Source: Bilabrum cf. latius (lineage: Eukaryota > Bigyra: Bicosoecida > Bigyra > Bicosoecida). From it: 64,000 nucleotides of DNA. Of the stretch, positions 45,738-57,900 are shown one piece after another; the first letter of the stretch is position 1, and each line of letters begins with the position of its first letter. The stretch covers positions 868,001 through 932,000 of the forward strand of contig OZ237753.1 of NCBI GenBank assembly GCA_965178125.1, written 5' to 3'. The translations under genes and the position numbers were made by a program. The notes under the pieces are model-generated. The model saw nothing but the letters and a program-made list of their open reading frames with translations, did not search any database and had not been told where the DNA came from.

Positions 45738-46520
45738 TCATCTGCCGCCAGCAACACTTGATGCACTACCGCCTCCCTTCCCTTTCCCTTTCCCCTTTCC
45801 TTTCCCCTTCCCACCCCCTGCGCCATCCTTCCTGCGGTACACTGGGTCGGGATCCAGCTCCCTATCGAATCCCTTCTTCCTGAACATGTACTGCCTGTAT
45901 CTCCTCCGCTTCGCCACGCGGGCCATGCCTCGCGCCGCACCAGCCTGGTTGTCCTCCACCAACTGACCCTCTGTGCTGCCGAATCCCTAAAACCCGAGCG
46001 CAACCCGCATCTGATCTTCGACAGAAAGACCTTCCGGGAGCACGAGCTGCTTTGCCCCGACTCCCATGGCCTCCTTCGCGGCCGCTTCTTGCTTCTCTTT
46101 CATGCGCCGAAACGCTTCCACTCCCGTCTCTGGGGATCCCGCGGCCTTGTCTGGGGCCGATGATGCTGCCAACGCTGCCTTCGAACCGCTGTCTTCCTCG
46201 TCGCTATCGTCGTCCAAAAAACGGGGGTCTAGTGCTGGTGCAGGTGGCGCTGCCGGAGCCGATGGTAGGCTTGGAGCTACTCGGTTCCCCGTACCCCCTC
46301 TTGACTGGCTAGTGGAAGCCGCCTATGATTGTTCAAGTCTAAACTAGGCTGTTCTATGCTAGCTTTGTGCTTGAGACGGCATATCGTGACGACCTTCCAC
46401 TCTAGCACGTTTTCCGTTTCGTCCATTGCCGTCATCATCGGCAGGACGGGGTCGTTTCCCGGCTATTGCTTGTCCTGACCATCGATCTAATTTGCTACCG
46501 GGTTGCTAGCTCGAGCTCAT
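45738..46520 (-). CDS. SNRNP27: U4/U6.U5 tri-snRNP 27 kDa-like protein
   Basis: One frame from ATG 46520 to TGA at 45738-45740, 260 residues, with five TAGs (46506, 46359, 46344, 46323, 45987) read as Gln. The C-terminal SNRNP27 domain is clear: M-R-V-A-L-G-F-Q-G-F-G-S-T-E-G, then R-R-R-Y-R-Q-Y-M-F-R-K-K-G-F-D-R, matching the family's M-G-F-x-x-F-D-S-T-K-G and K-R-K-Y-R-Q-Y-M-N-R-K-G-G-F-N-R. One TAG lies inside this domain, so under the standard code the domain is cut in two. The N terminus is Ser/Gln/Arg-rich and acidic (D-D-D-S-D-E-E-D). It acts in spliceosome assembly. After the domain a Lys/Gly run extends the tail. It lies 119 bases downstream of the SNIP1-like gene on the same strand. 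Confidence 0.88.
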
Positions 46521-46639
46521 TGCTCCGGGAGCAAAATGTGGGAGTGATTTGCAATTTTGGCAATAAAGAACCTGAAAGGAACGTTCGGTGGCATGAAGAC
46601 GCCAGTGCACCGTTGATCCAGCTACGAAGAGCACAACAA

Positions 46640-47629
46640 TCACCTTCCAGATCCAGTTCCTGACGCCGCAGTGGTGCCGCCCCCCTCGGGCTTGAGCTCC
46701 TTCATCCGGTCGTGCATCAGCACGTACTCTCTCGACGACAGCCCAAACCTTAGCGTATCCCTGGCTCGAAGGCTCACGTAACGCGCCGACACAATCTTCT
46801 CCCCGTTCAAAAAGGTGCCGTGAGTGCTTTCCAGGTCGAGGATGTACGGCCGCACCGACTGCAGCTGCGTGCCATCCGGCCGAAACTTGCCAGGCAGGTC
46901 GACCAGTCGGAATTGGAGCACGGCGTGCTGGCTGGAACAGGACGGGTGCAGCGCGTGCACATCCGCAACCCGGGTGTCCCTGCCGATCAGGTAGGCGCTC
47001 TGCTTGCACACGTACAGCGGCCCGTCTCCGACGGGCTCGCTGCCCTTGAACACGTGCAACTGCCAGCGCAGCGACGGAACCCTGGCCTCAGGCGGCTCTG
47101 AAAACCGCATTTGTATGCCTTTATACACGTTGCCATGCTATACATCCTTCTACAGTGCCCCACTGAGTCCAAAGTTTGGTTTGGGCTGCTGCTTCTCAGC
47201 AGCAACAGCAGGTGCTTCTTGTCCGTCGGTACCCCCACTCTCCCCAGCACTAGAGGATGATGCCGCGGCGGCCCCAGACAGTGTTTGATGCTTATTTAAT
47301 GCGGAAGAGTGCGCGGCAGATCCTTTCGCACTGCTAGCGGTATCAAAAGCCGCAGCAGACTAGGATGCAACTGGGGCAGGAAGGCTTGGTCCCTGCGCCA
47401 AAGCCTCCTTACTTGCTAGTTTGGCCTGAACGGTTGCAATAGTAGAAGCAATCACATTTTGCTTTTCCTCTCCGTCGAGCCGTATTCGTTTGGCTGCATC
47501 CATTGGCTGTGAATCCTCGGAGGCCTCCGGCCCCCACCTACGCCGCCGTTTTGTACGTGGCTTTAGGGAGGTGGGATCTCGTGGCGCAGCTGGCTGTAAA
47601 TCGGTACTGCTTGCTGCAGAGGAGGCCAT
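46640..47629 (-). CDS. SNIP1: SNIP1/DAWDLE-like FHA-domain splicing factor
   Basis: One exon, ATG 47629 to TGA at 46640-46642, 329 residues; three TAGs, one at 47360 and two just before the FHA domain, read as Gln. The N terminus is basic and disordered (K-R-R-R-R-W-G-P-E). The SNIP1 lead-in P-N-F-G-L-S-G-A-L and F-S-E-P-P-E-A-R precede the forkhead-associated domain: L-I-G-R-D-T-R-V-A-D, H-P-S-C-S-S-Q-H-A-V, Y-I-L-D-L-E-S-T-H-G-T-F-L-N-G, F-G-L-S-S-R-E-Y-V-L. The FHA phosphothreonine-binding residues G-R, S and N-G are present. SNIP1-type proteins associate with the spliceosome and influence small-RNA processing. With the SNRNP27-like gene it forms a same-strand pair of splicing genes. Confidence 0.93.
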
Positions 47630-47752
47630 GCTGTAGCAGAACGAGCAGCTAGATCTATTTGTAGATCCTCGAGGCGGTCGGCTCTGGTAGACCGGAATTT
47701 CAAAAGTTGCACAACGTGCACAATCATCAGCGCGCCGGCCGGGCGACCGTAT

Positions 47753-50047
47753 TCACTGCGCCAGCAATGCCCCCGCTTGGACCATTTGCTCCCAGCCTGG
47801 CACTGCTCCGTTGAGTTGGCTAATATTTGAGAGTGGGAACTGATGCGATCCTGCCATCAGCTCTGCCACCACCGCCGCAGCGCGCCCCCGTGCCGCAGCC
47901 GTAGCAGCAGATGCGTGGTGCTTCAGCTGCTGCTGCCATTCCTGCTGCTTGCATAGTGGCGCGGCAGACCGACCGAGCTCCACCATGGCGCCGCCCTCGT
48001 TTAACCCCCCTTGCACCCCACCTCCCCCACCCTCTCGCCCCTCATGGCCCTCCCCTCCCTACACCTGCACCATCGCCGCCCCCTGCCTCCGCCTCAGCCG
48101 CTCCGCCTCCAGGGCCAAGCCGAGGAGGCCGCCATACCCGCCGCCGGAACCCTGCGTCCTCCTCCTCGTCATGGTGAAGGGCGCCTCTTCCGCGACGTCG
48201 ACGCCCATTGCGGAACCTATCCTCCTCAGGTGCGCGGCGCCGTCCAACACCGTGTAGGCCAGCCGGTGCTGCGCCCGTGCCCTCTGTGCCTCCTTCAAGG
48301 GGATGACGACTTCGTCCCGGGCCGTCCCAGACCCTCCCACTCTAGTAAGACCTCCACTTTCATCCGTTGCACCGCCGCTCGCCCCGTAGTGAGCTATGCT
48401 CCCTTCACCAGCGGCTCCTCCCCCTCCCCTCTCCCCTCCATCTGCAGCCCTCCGCAGGGCCTGTGCCTCCGCGCTCCTCCTCTTCACGAGGAACTCAGCC
48501 ACCGTGCCACCGGACCCTCCTTGCCGCCGCTTTCGACCTCCTTTCTTTTTCTTCTTCTTCTTCGATTCTCGCGTGTTCCTTGGCTCGCCCTTGCCGTGCT
48601 GTCCCTTCATGGCCTTTGCCCTCGGTCGCCGATAGCTGCTGGCAGCCCTGGTTCTGGCGGACCCCTTCGCAACAGCCCTGGATCTGGTGGGCCCCTTCGC
48701 AGCGACTAGTCGAGAGGATCCGCTGGTATTGGTACGGTGCTCTGTATCGCGTGCTGCTCTCAAGCCCTACTGTCCCTGTGAATCTGCCAGTGGTTCGGAG
48801 CCATGCACTCGATCCTGAAGTTCCGCTGCGCGGCGCCGCAGCAACCCGCGCCTGCCCGCAGGGGACGTTGCGACGAACTCGGTGCCTGCACCGTCCAGCA
48901 CCGGCCCATCGCACTCGTCACACGGGTTTGCAGGCCGCAGCCCCAGTTGCACCGCGCCCCCTTCTCCCGGCACCCACTGCGAGGATACCCCGCCCCCCAG
49001 GACCCCTCCCTCGTTTCCGAGCAAGCACTCGCTGGCATCGCCTCTGGACTCGCCCTCGCCCTCGCCCTCGCCCTCGCCCTCGGCAGGCCCTTGTGTGTTC
49101 TGCGCCCAGCGGACCGTGTGCCTACTAGTACGCTCTGGGGTGACAACGGCATCCACGCCAGGGGTGCGAATCCCGTACGGGCGACTGGGGGTCAGCTCAG
49201 CTGCATGTTCCTTGCTTTTGCTCGATCGCCGCACGGTGCTCGATCTGGACTTGGACCAGGCCTGCTGGCGCTTGCCCGATGTGGTCGTCCGAGTCGCGGA
49301 GGAGCGGGCATTGGCCTTTGGATTCGCGCTCTTTGGACGACCGCTGGGGGGTGCAACCGCAGTGGCCGTCCCCCGAAGGCATGCCTGCCAGCAAGTTTCT
49401 GCCGCCGATGCGCCGGGCCGCAGGGCAGCTGCTCCAGGTGCCAGAGGCACGGGCCTCAGTGCCGCCTGCAGGTCAGCGAGGGAGGGATCGCGCCTTCCAG
49501 TAGGGAGATCGCCCGTCGAGAGGTATCCCCTAGCTTTGATTGGAGCGTCCTAGGATAGACCGTTGGATGCTTCTCCGGGACGGCCACGCTTTGTCTTTGA
49601 TCTTGATCTTGACCTGGATCTGGATCTCGCGCGCATTCGCCAGCCTGGTAGGCGGTCCATGCGAGAGCGCCGGGCTGAAGCTGACCTGCCTTTGTCGCTG
49701 GTACCTTTGACCTAATCTTCATTGGATATGCTTGCAGTATTCACCCCCTTTACTGCTTCAGATGGAAGTGGTACGCGAATCGAAGACACTTCATGCGAGA
49801 GCTGAGTGGCCCGGCGGATCATCTCTTGGGCCATCGCGCCTACATCTGACGTGCTGCCCTGCCGAAGCGTATGGACATTGAGATGGTCCTCCATTGGAGG
49901 ACGAGGTATCATCTTTCTGTCAAGTGAGGTACTCTGGGGCCCGGGAGGTGTCCTACCTTTCGCAGAGTGCGGTTGCAGCAAAGAGCCACCAGTGGTGCCG
50001 CTAGTCGATCTGAGCCGGGCCAGTTCATCAAGATATAGAGTATTCAT
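47753..50047 (-). CDS. Arg/Ser-rich hypothetical protein
   Basis: 764 residues from ATG 50047 to TGA at 47753-47755, with TAGs at 49712, 49550, 48767 and 48059 (and one at 48767's upstream neighbourhood on the same frame) read as Gln. The protein is basic and mostly disordered: an early helix (T-L-Y-L-D-E-L-A-R-L-R), an R-S-R-S-R-S-R-S-K tract near residue 145, a Glu/Gly repeat, a Lys-rich run (K-K-K-K-K-K-K-G-G-R-K-R-R), then a helical part with L-K-E-A-Q-R-A-R-A-Q-H-R-L-A-Y and L-A-L-E-A-E-R-L-R-R-R. It could be a nuclear or RNA-associated protein, but no domain is recognised. The frame is also open for 300 bases upstream of 50047 without an ATG, so a spliced 5' exon is possible. Confidence 0.6.
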
Positions 50048-50361
50048 AGTTTGCAAATATCTATTAGCTTTCAACTTCTAGTCCTAGTGCTGTGCAAAAC
50101 GGTTTTTGAGGCTTCCACGAGCAGTTGCACTTGGCGCGCTGTCGCATGCTATTTCCGGTTTTGCACCGATGGCCGGCTCGGGAAGCTTTGGTCGCGACAC
50201 ATGCTTCTTGTTGGCTTCTCCGATGTTATTCCATTGATCAGGCAGCGTTCGGTGGCATGGTCCTGGTGAAGACTGGAAATTTCGAGCCTCACCCGGCACC
50301 GCGACACTTGTCGCGCCAGCACGATGGGCAATCGGCAGCAGTTGCGTAGCGAGGCAGGTGC
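50048..50361. other. Open frame upstream of 50047, possible missed exon or 5' UTR
   Basis: In minus-strand frame with the preceding gene there is no TGA or TAA across this stretch (two TAGs near 50078-50086), but also no ATG. It abuts the TGA of the next gene at 50362-50364. I leave it unassigned. Confidence 0.35.
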
Positions 50362-51780
50362 TCACTGCTCGCCCTAACTCAAGGTCAAGGCAGCAAGAAG
50401 CGCCATCGCAGCCAGCACCGCCCCTGCAGCCGCCCCGGTAGCCGCTGGGGGCGCCCCGGTCTCTGTCGACCCCGGTGTGAGCACGATCACGCTGTGGTAG
50501 GCCCGGTAATCGAACCCAGAGGGAAGGTTCTGCGGGTCGTGCGTGGTGTCGTGCGAGTCGCTCATATCCCCGGTTGCAACCGCACTATCATGGGGCCGCC
50601 TCACGAAGACGTCGCAGTGGTACTCGCCGCCCGCCTGCAGCCCCTCGATGCGGACTGTCAGGGAGGTGCTCCACTCGTCATTCACGCGAGTGACGTGGTG
50701 CGCCGTGTGGTCCATCAGCGCGCGGCGCAGAGCATGGTGCGGCATCGAGCCTCCGTCGTCTCCCGCGACCACGTCATCGTCCTCGCCGTCATCGTCGGTG
50801 TTGCCCGAGGCCAGCCCGGGCGCCGGCTTGCCCAGGTACTCGAGCCCGCAGGCAGATCCCATGATGTAGCCCGGCTTCATGCGGCCCGTGCCCATGTGTC
50901 CTTTGTGAAAGAACACGTTGTACGTGGCGTTTGTCTCCTGAGAGGCGGTCCAGGACAGCCGGAAGGAGGTCTTGCTCAGCTCCGAGACGACAGGGTCCTC
51001 GTCGGGGGGCAGGAAGGCGGAGTCGCCTGCGCCCAACACCTCGAGGTCGAAGGCGCTGACCACGGGCTAGTTGGCCTCTTCGTGTGCTGCAGTGGATGGC
51101 ATGATGTTCTCCACTGCGATCCAGAGCCAGCCGTCCTGCCCAGCGGAGCTCGTGCTGATTGTGGTCGCCTCCCAGATGTGCTTGCCGTGGTGCTGGTCTA
51201 GGTTTGATGGCCATTCGAACACACCGCCATTCTCTGCAGAGCTTGGCACCCCATTCACCCGGTAGTAGCTGCGTGGTTAAAACAAACCCAATGCATTTCC
51301 AAATGATATTGCCAGTGGTAGTCCTGCTGTTTCTCAGAATTAAGTGACAACAAGAGCAGCTGATCGCATTGCAGTTGCATGGATCGCGCCCAAGAGCCTA
51401 GTTCAAGCCAATGCGTCGATGCTCACGTGTTCATATTTCCCCAGCAAGGCCATGAGATAGCTGTAAATGATGACATGCCCATCGTTTTGGTCTTGAAGTA
51501 GACGGTAGTGTTCTCACCAACCTACAGACCCTGTGTATACCTGCATAGCGCAGCAACATGTAATCGGCCAACGAACGTCTACCAGTGACAATCATACACA
51601 TACATTGTTTGTGGAGGTGTGAAGTCCTTGGGCTCACCCATGCGATAGGATGTATGGATCTGATGCGGATCCCGTGCCGTTCGTTGGGGGATCATTGATC
51701 GCTTCTTGGTGCATGTGAGCCGCTGCAATGGGAAGCCCAACGCTAATAAAGCCTACCAAGCCGGATAGCGCAGCCAGCAT
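50362..51780 (-). CDS. Secreted, probably GPI-anchored protein with FN3-like domain
   Basis: Three exons: 51638-51780, 51427-51540 and 50362-51268; 387 residues; both introns (97 and 158 bases) match in phase 2. Signal peptide M-L-A-A-L-S-G-L-V-G-F-I-S-V-G. The ectodomain has N-glycosylation sequons (N-G-T, N-T-T, N-A-T), W- and Y-rich strands (D-G-W-L-W-I-A-V-E-N-I) and an FN3-like pattern (T-S-F-R-L-S-W-T-A-S ... L-T-V-R-I-E-G-L-Q-A-G-G-E-Y). The hydrophobic Ala/Leu C terminus looks like a GPI-attachment signal or a TM. TAGs in exon 2 (G-L-Q-V-G-E-N), at 51067 (E-A-N-Q-P-V-V) and at 50374 (L-S-Q-G-E-Q) are read as Gln; with the last, the real stop is TGA at 50362. No known family. Confidence 0.75.
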
Positions 51781-51995
51781 CAGGCCAGTATGATTTGGTG
51801 CGGCGATGTGATGCTGATCGGAAACCGATCGAAATTGATTTTCGAAACCGCACCACTGGCTGTGCGGAACCGGAGATGGCCAGCGAGCATCGAGAGCACA
51901 TCGCCTTCAGCCGACGCCGCTATGTTGCTGTAGCGTGCAGAGGCATCGGCTACCAAAAGGAAAAATATCAAAAAGTGGTCGTCCCGCTGCAACGA

Positions 51996-54900
51996 TTAAA
52001 ACCTAAACCCTCCCGACTTGGCCTCCGGCTTGTGGAACTTGGACGCCTTGCTCGCGTTCTCGCGCATAAAGTCCCGCCGCTGCCTCTGCTTGGCCCGCTG
52101 CCGCCTTACCGCCAGCGCCCGCCCAGGCGCGGCCGTGTCCACCGTGGCCCGCACGGGCACTGGCCTCTCGTACTCGGGCTGCGAGCCCACCACGTCAAAG
52201 ACCCACCGCGAGGAGGGCGAGTCCACCACCAGACGGCCCCTGCACGACTTGCCGTACTCGCGGGGGGCGAACGTCACGATCACCTGCGCGGGCTCCGTGC
52301 CCACCTCTCCCCCGCCCTCGGGAGGCGCAGGGGGCAGAGTGCCCCTCCCGGGATCCACCCTGAGCTCGGCTGCAGCGTCCAGAGTGAAGTACGCCCGGAA
52401 AGGCTCGGGCTCGCTGCCCTCCCCGAATATGTCGATCGCCACGCGCTCCACCGCGCCCACATCTGCCTGAATCTCAAGCACGTCGTCCGGCGCGGGGTCC
52501 GTGGCTCGCACGGAGAAATTGAACCGCCACTGGCCCCCAGTGGACTTGGTGATCACCAGCTCGGCGGGGACATGCATGGGCTTGCGGGGGCGGAAATCCA
52601 TGACGAGCCGGATCGGGTCGTCCGAATCCCTGAGCTTGCCTCCCCTGTTAGCCACCACCACGTCCAGCTGCCTCGCCAGCGCGAGCGTGGCCTCCTCCGG
52701 CATGTCGGCGGGGGGCTCCACTTGCACGTCGAAGGTGCACCGCAGCACCTCGCTCTGCGTGAGACCCGGCAGCGGCAGCGCCACCTCCTCCACCTTGCGG
52801 GACCGAGCCTTGCACGCCAGTTTGACCACCCGCTTGGAGGGGGGTGCCTCGGGGCTGCCCACCAGGTCGTACCTCCACTCCATCCCGCGGGAGGGCAGGC
52901 GCACCACCATGCGCCCGCTGTACTGCCGGATCCGCTGCGGGCTGAAGCCAACCGGCAGCTGCACCTGCGCCCCCGGCCCCAGGCGGATCGTAGAGGGACG
53001 CAGGAGCTGGAACACGGTGCTGGGCCCGTCTAGCGAGCTGCCAGGAACACCTCCTCTGCCCCTTTGGCCAGCCCCCGCCCCTGCTCTTCCGATGCTGGGC
53101 AGTGTTCCACCTCCCGTCGCCTGCTCGTCCCCACTGACCTCCACCGCCACTTCGATCCGCACGGGCTCGTCGAACGGGTTCTAAAAGGGGACCGAGGTGC
53201 TCGAGCTCAGCCCGGCAACCGCACGCAGCTGCACCGTCCGCACCTCAGTCTCGGGCGCCTCCCCCTCCCCCTGCAGCCGGAACTCCCACTTGCCAAGCCG
53301 GTCCGAGTTGAACACCAGCAGGCCGTTCTCCGCCCGCCCCACGCTTGAGGGGTTGTAGGTCACGCGCACGTCCTGTGACGAGAGGGGAGCCAGCTCCACG
53401 CCCGCCGGATCCACCGTGAAGTTGCGCTCGTTGTCCAGCGAGGCAGCCGCGAGGGCGGCATACCGCGTGGGGTTGTCCAGAGTCACCAGACAGGACGCGG
53501 AGCTACCCACCGGGGCGCGGAGCACAGGCACCTCGACTGGTGGAGCGGGCGCCGCCTCCATCTCGAGCTTGTACCACAGCTGCCCCGCCCGCTCGCCGGT
53601 GAACGTGACGGCCCCCTGCTCCTTGCCGGCCTCCAAGGGGCAGTACAGCAGCTCGTACACCTTGTCTTGTTCCCTGGGAGCGAGCGCCAGCACGGGATCA
53701 CCCACGAGCCCCTCGCCCTCCAGCGCCACCTGGAACTCCGCCGGCTCGTCCAGCGGGTTGTCGATCTGCAGGCGCACCCTAGCAGCCTTGCGCACGGTGG
53801 CCCGCAGCTGAAGGGTGTCCTCGGGCGCTGGGGGCTTCACCTCGGCCTCCACGGCCCACCAGCGGAACCGGCCCGAGCGGTCGTCCACGAACCGAACGGT
53901 CCCGCGGTACAGACCTCCGGCCAGGGGCGCAAAGGTGAGCTCGTATCCGCCCTCCGCGGGCGTGCTCTTGCCCGTCCTGGGGTCGGTGTCCCCCGCCCTT
54001 AGGGCCAGAGAGGGGTCCCCGCTGGCGCCGATGAGGTCCGATTCCACCCTCAGGGTGGCAGGGGCCGCACTGAAGCCAGTCACCGGGAGCTCCTTGACGA
54101 CAGTCTCCCGCGCGCTGCACTCGATCTTGAGCGTGCCCTCGGCCGCGGGGGCCTCCCCTACCCCAGTCAGCACGTACTCGATGTGCGGCATCTTGGGGCG
54201 CGTCTGGTTCCGCACGATGAGGCGCGCCCTCTCGACCGTGGTCCAGTCCGGCTTGAACTTGAGCGGGATGCTTGCCGTCTCACCCGCGTTGACGAGGAAG
54301 GTGGACGGCACCTCGAAGTGGTGCCCCCGCGGCGACAGCTGCCTGCCTTCCCTCGGACTCTTGGCGTCGCTGCCGAAGAGCTGGCTGGCCTCCTCGCCCA
54401 TGCTCTCCTCCCTCACCTCCAGCACCCGCAGCTCGCACCGCATCAGCCACTGTTCCCTGGACTGGTTCACCACAGGCAGGGGCTGCTCTACACTGGCTCC
54501 CGCGGGACACCTCAGGGTCAGCTCCCTCTTGAGCGGGGGCGCTCGCAGGGCGACATCCAGGTCGTACACCCGCGTCTCGCGGCGGGATGCCAGCACCAGC
54601 CGAGCGGGGTACTTGCCGGGGGCTTTCGGCAGGATGGACACGCGCGCCACGCCCTCCCAGGCGGCCGCCTCTCCGCCCCGCTGCGCCGCGGCCGCCGCAT
54701 CATCGTCCTCGTCCTCCGCCGCCAACACGGCCCCCGTTTCGGTGGCGCCTAGGCGCTCCGCTCTGTCCTCTGCATCCCGCTGCTCCTTGCGCGTGGCCAT
54801 CCGAGAGACAACGGCGAAGTCCTGCCATCCGGGTGAGATGGCCCCGTCCGCGCGGTAGAAGGGCGAATCGATAGAGATCTGGTAGGTCCACGGCCGCAGC

Positions 54901-57900
54901 AGGTACCGCGCCACCCGCCTCACCTTGGCTCCCGCCCGGGTGAGCGCCTCGCTGGGACGGCCCCCTCCCGTGCTGCCCAGCTGCATCGAGCTCAGGGAAC
55001 CCACCGTGAGCACGCTCCCACCCTGCAGCAGCTGAGACGGGCGCTCCCTCAGCCCGGCCCCGGGACCCCCCGCCTCGTCCCCCTGAAGCTCCCCCCCCAC
55101 GGAGGGGTCAAGCAGGGAGGGGTCGATCTGCCGGAGCCTACCCACCAGCGCGTCCAGCCGCTGCCTCTCCTTTACCAGCCTCTTCTCTTGTTCCCTGGCC
55201 TGCTCCTCTCTCTCTTCCTTGGGCAGCCGACGCCCGGCCTCCTGCAGGGCTTCCTTCAGCTGCTGGCTGGCCCCCACCACGCGGAGGGACAGGTGCTTCG
55301 CCAGCTCCTCCTCGTCCACGGCAGCACTGGAGCTCGAGTCGTCCGTCAGCACAGCCTTGAGGGTGCCCGAGGAATCGGGCAGGCCCGCCGTCGCGCGGAC
55401 CTCGTACACCACCTCGCCCAGCGTCTCGTCAACGAGTTCCACCGCGCAGGCGTGCGGGCCCGCCACGAATGGGAGGAACTGCACGCCTAGGACCCTGGAT
55501 CGACCCTTGCCCAGGTGCAGGACCTGCGAAGGGGTCCTCAGGTGGAAGGGCGCGGGCCAGTACCCGTCCGCGGTCAGGGGCCCTGCCTCGTTCCTGTGTC
55601 TCGCCCACTCGCCCACCCGGAACATCCGACCCTCCTCCCTTCGCAGCTCGGCCTGCGCCTGCGCCGCCCGTGCAGAGGAACCGGGCCTGCTGCGCCTCTG
55701 GATGCCGGCCACGCGCGCAGGCGAAGTGGCTCGCCCCACGCTGCCGCTGCCGTGTGACAGCTCGGATCCCGGACGGGTGCTACCGGGCCCAGCACCGGCC
55801 GCCCCTGCGCCGGAAGCGGCAGCACGCCTAGCCTTGGGATCCACACCTGCCCCTGCTTCTGCCCCTGTTCCCTGCTCGTCCTCGTCGTAGGTGGGGACGT
55901 TCCTTCCCTCGGGTGCCGAAGGCGGAATGGGGATGAGCCTGACGCGGAACTTGCCCTCCCTGTCGAAGGGATTGGTCACCTGCAGCTCGTGCTCCACGGG
56001 CTTGTACATGGGCGTCTGCAGGCGCACCACAGCGGCCGGCGGCCGCTCCAGCACCCTAGTCTGCAGCGCGAACACGAGTGTCATGGCCTGCACCGGCCCG
56101 TTGCGCTGCGAGCGGAGCGTGAGACGTGCTCGCGCGGGCCGGGACAGCCTGGCAGTCGCCACCACCTGGATGCTGCGCTTCTGCCCAGGGGGAAGCGTGA
56201 CTCGGTTGGTGGTGGCCTCGAAGACGCCCTCGTCTCCCGGCTCTGCCGCCACTGTGACCTCGTAAATGACTGCCTTGTTGGAGGGGTTGCTCAGCTCAAT
56301 GCTGCGCATGGCCTTCTCCCCCATGCGAGCGTCGAAACGGATGGTTTGCCTGGGGACCAGCTGCGGGATCGTGCGGTAGAGGTGCAGGAGAGCCAGCAGG
56401 CACAGTCTCGTGTGCCCCTCGCCCATCCTAGCCCGATCCCCTAGCGAATGGGCCAGCACGCCCCCCGTGTCGAAGATGGCAGTCTCCAAAGGAGCCGCCT
56501 CCGGGGGCAGCACCCCATCCAGATCCAGGCCGGTCGGCGCTCCATTCGCCACCCCGCCGCCATCCACCACACCCCCCCGTTCCCCGGTCTTGCCCTCGCC
56601 CGCCCCATCCGCCCCACTCGCCGCCCTCGACCCCCCGCCGCGACTGCCGTGCTCCACCGACATCGCATCGTCCGCTCCGCCCCCGAACTCGGCCGCCGCC
56701 GCCGCCGCCGCCGCCGCCCTGATCATGGCCGCCTCCTGCTCCTTCCTCTCCTCCCTCGCCCTCTCCCTCGCATCTTGCACCCGCCGGAGCCCCACCCACT
56801 CGCCCTCGACCCCCTCGGGGGCGGGGCCCAGGAAGAGCTCCCGCAGAGGCACGGGGGGTCTCACGTCTAGCAGCTCCAGCGCGTCATAGATCGCGCCCCA
56901 TGCCAGCTCCAAGTCCTCTGGACCCTCAGGACAGGCCTTGAAGCCCACCAGGGGCTGCCCCTCCTCACCCAGGAAGGGGCAGTGGCTCCGCAGGATGCCA
57001 GCCACCACCGTACCATCCCTCAGGTCACGGTGCGGGTCCACCACCCGCCGGGGCATGTGCGTGAACACCTGGTTGTGGTGGTACTGCGCCCACCGCAGCA
57101 GAACGAGCTCGGACACCGCCATGACGTTCGAAGGGGCGAGCAGCCTGTCCGGTGCGAAGGCCCGCCGGGTGGTCCGCGCCACTAGCTGCTGCACCTCGGT
57201 GGATGCCTCTTTCAAGGGATCCCCCTCCTGCTCCTCCTGGGCCCCCGCCCCGCCCCGCCTCTTCCTCCTCTCGTCCACGATCCGGGCGCGCTCCTCGTCC
57301 TGCACCCGCCGCGCGTCCTCGATGGCAGCCATAGCCCGCTGGCACGCCGCATCTGGCTGCATGCCGGGCACCTGGGCGAGGCTCTGCAGCGTGACCCTCT
57401 GCAGCACGAACACGCGCACGATCTGCATGCAGGTCCACGCCCACGCGCTCGTGCTCACCTCGGGGTACTCTTGCCGCAGGGACTTCCTCTTCCTCGCCTC
57501 TGCTGTGAGAGACCTGTACTCCAGCATGGGGGCGCCCAGGCCCCGCCCGTCGATGCCCCCGGGGGCCATGCGAGCCCTCACGAAGTCGTCTCGCGGGAGC
57601 AGGTCCTCGGGCCGGATGTGGTGCAGGAGCGCGCCGTGGGCCTTGAGGAAGGTCAGCGCCTTCAGGGACTGCTGGTACAGCACCAGCGTGCGGGCCTTGC
57701 CCCCGCGGGGCAGCTGATCCGGCGCACTAACCCCGCCGCCTGCGCCGCCCCGGCCCGCCCCAGTGGACCCGCTGGACCGAGCCCTTCCGCGACTGCGGCT
57801 GCGGTTCCGGCGGCCGGGGCTCCCCGGGCCGCTGCTGGCCACGGACCCGCCTCCAGCCACGTCTGCCCCCCCCTCCCCCCGCCTGCCCCTCCCAGGCAGC

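Noticed and set aside
51795-53033. 412-codon plus-strand ORF, and the 495-codon one at 59196-60683
   Set aside because: Both are antisense shadows of the CFAP47-like gene with low-complexity, domain-free translations.
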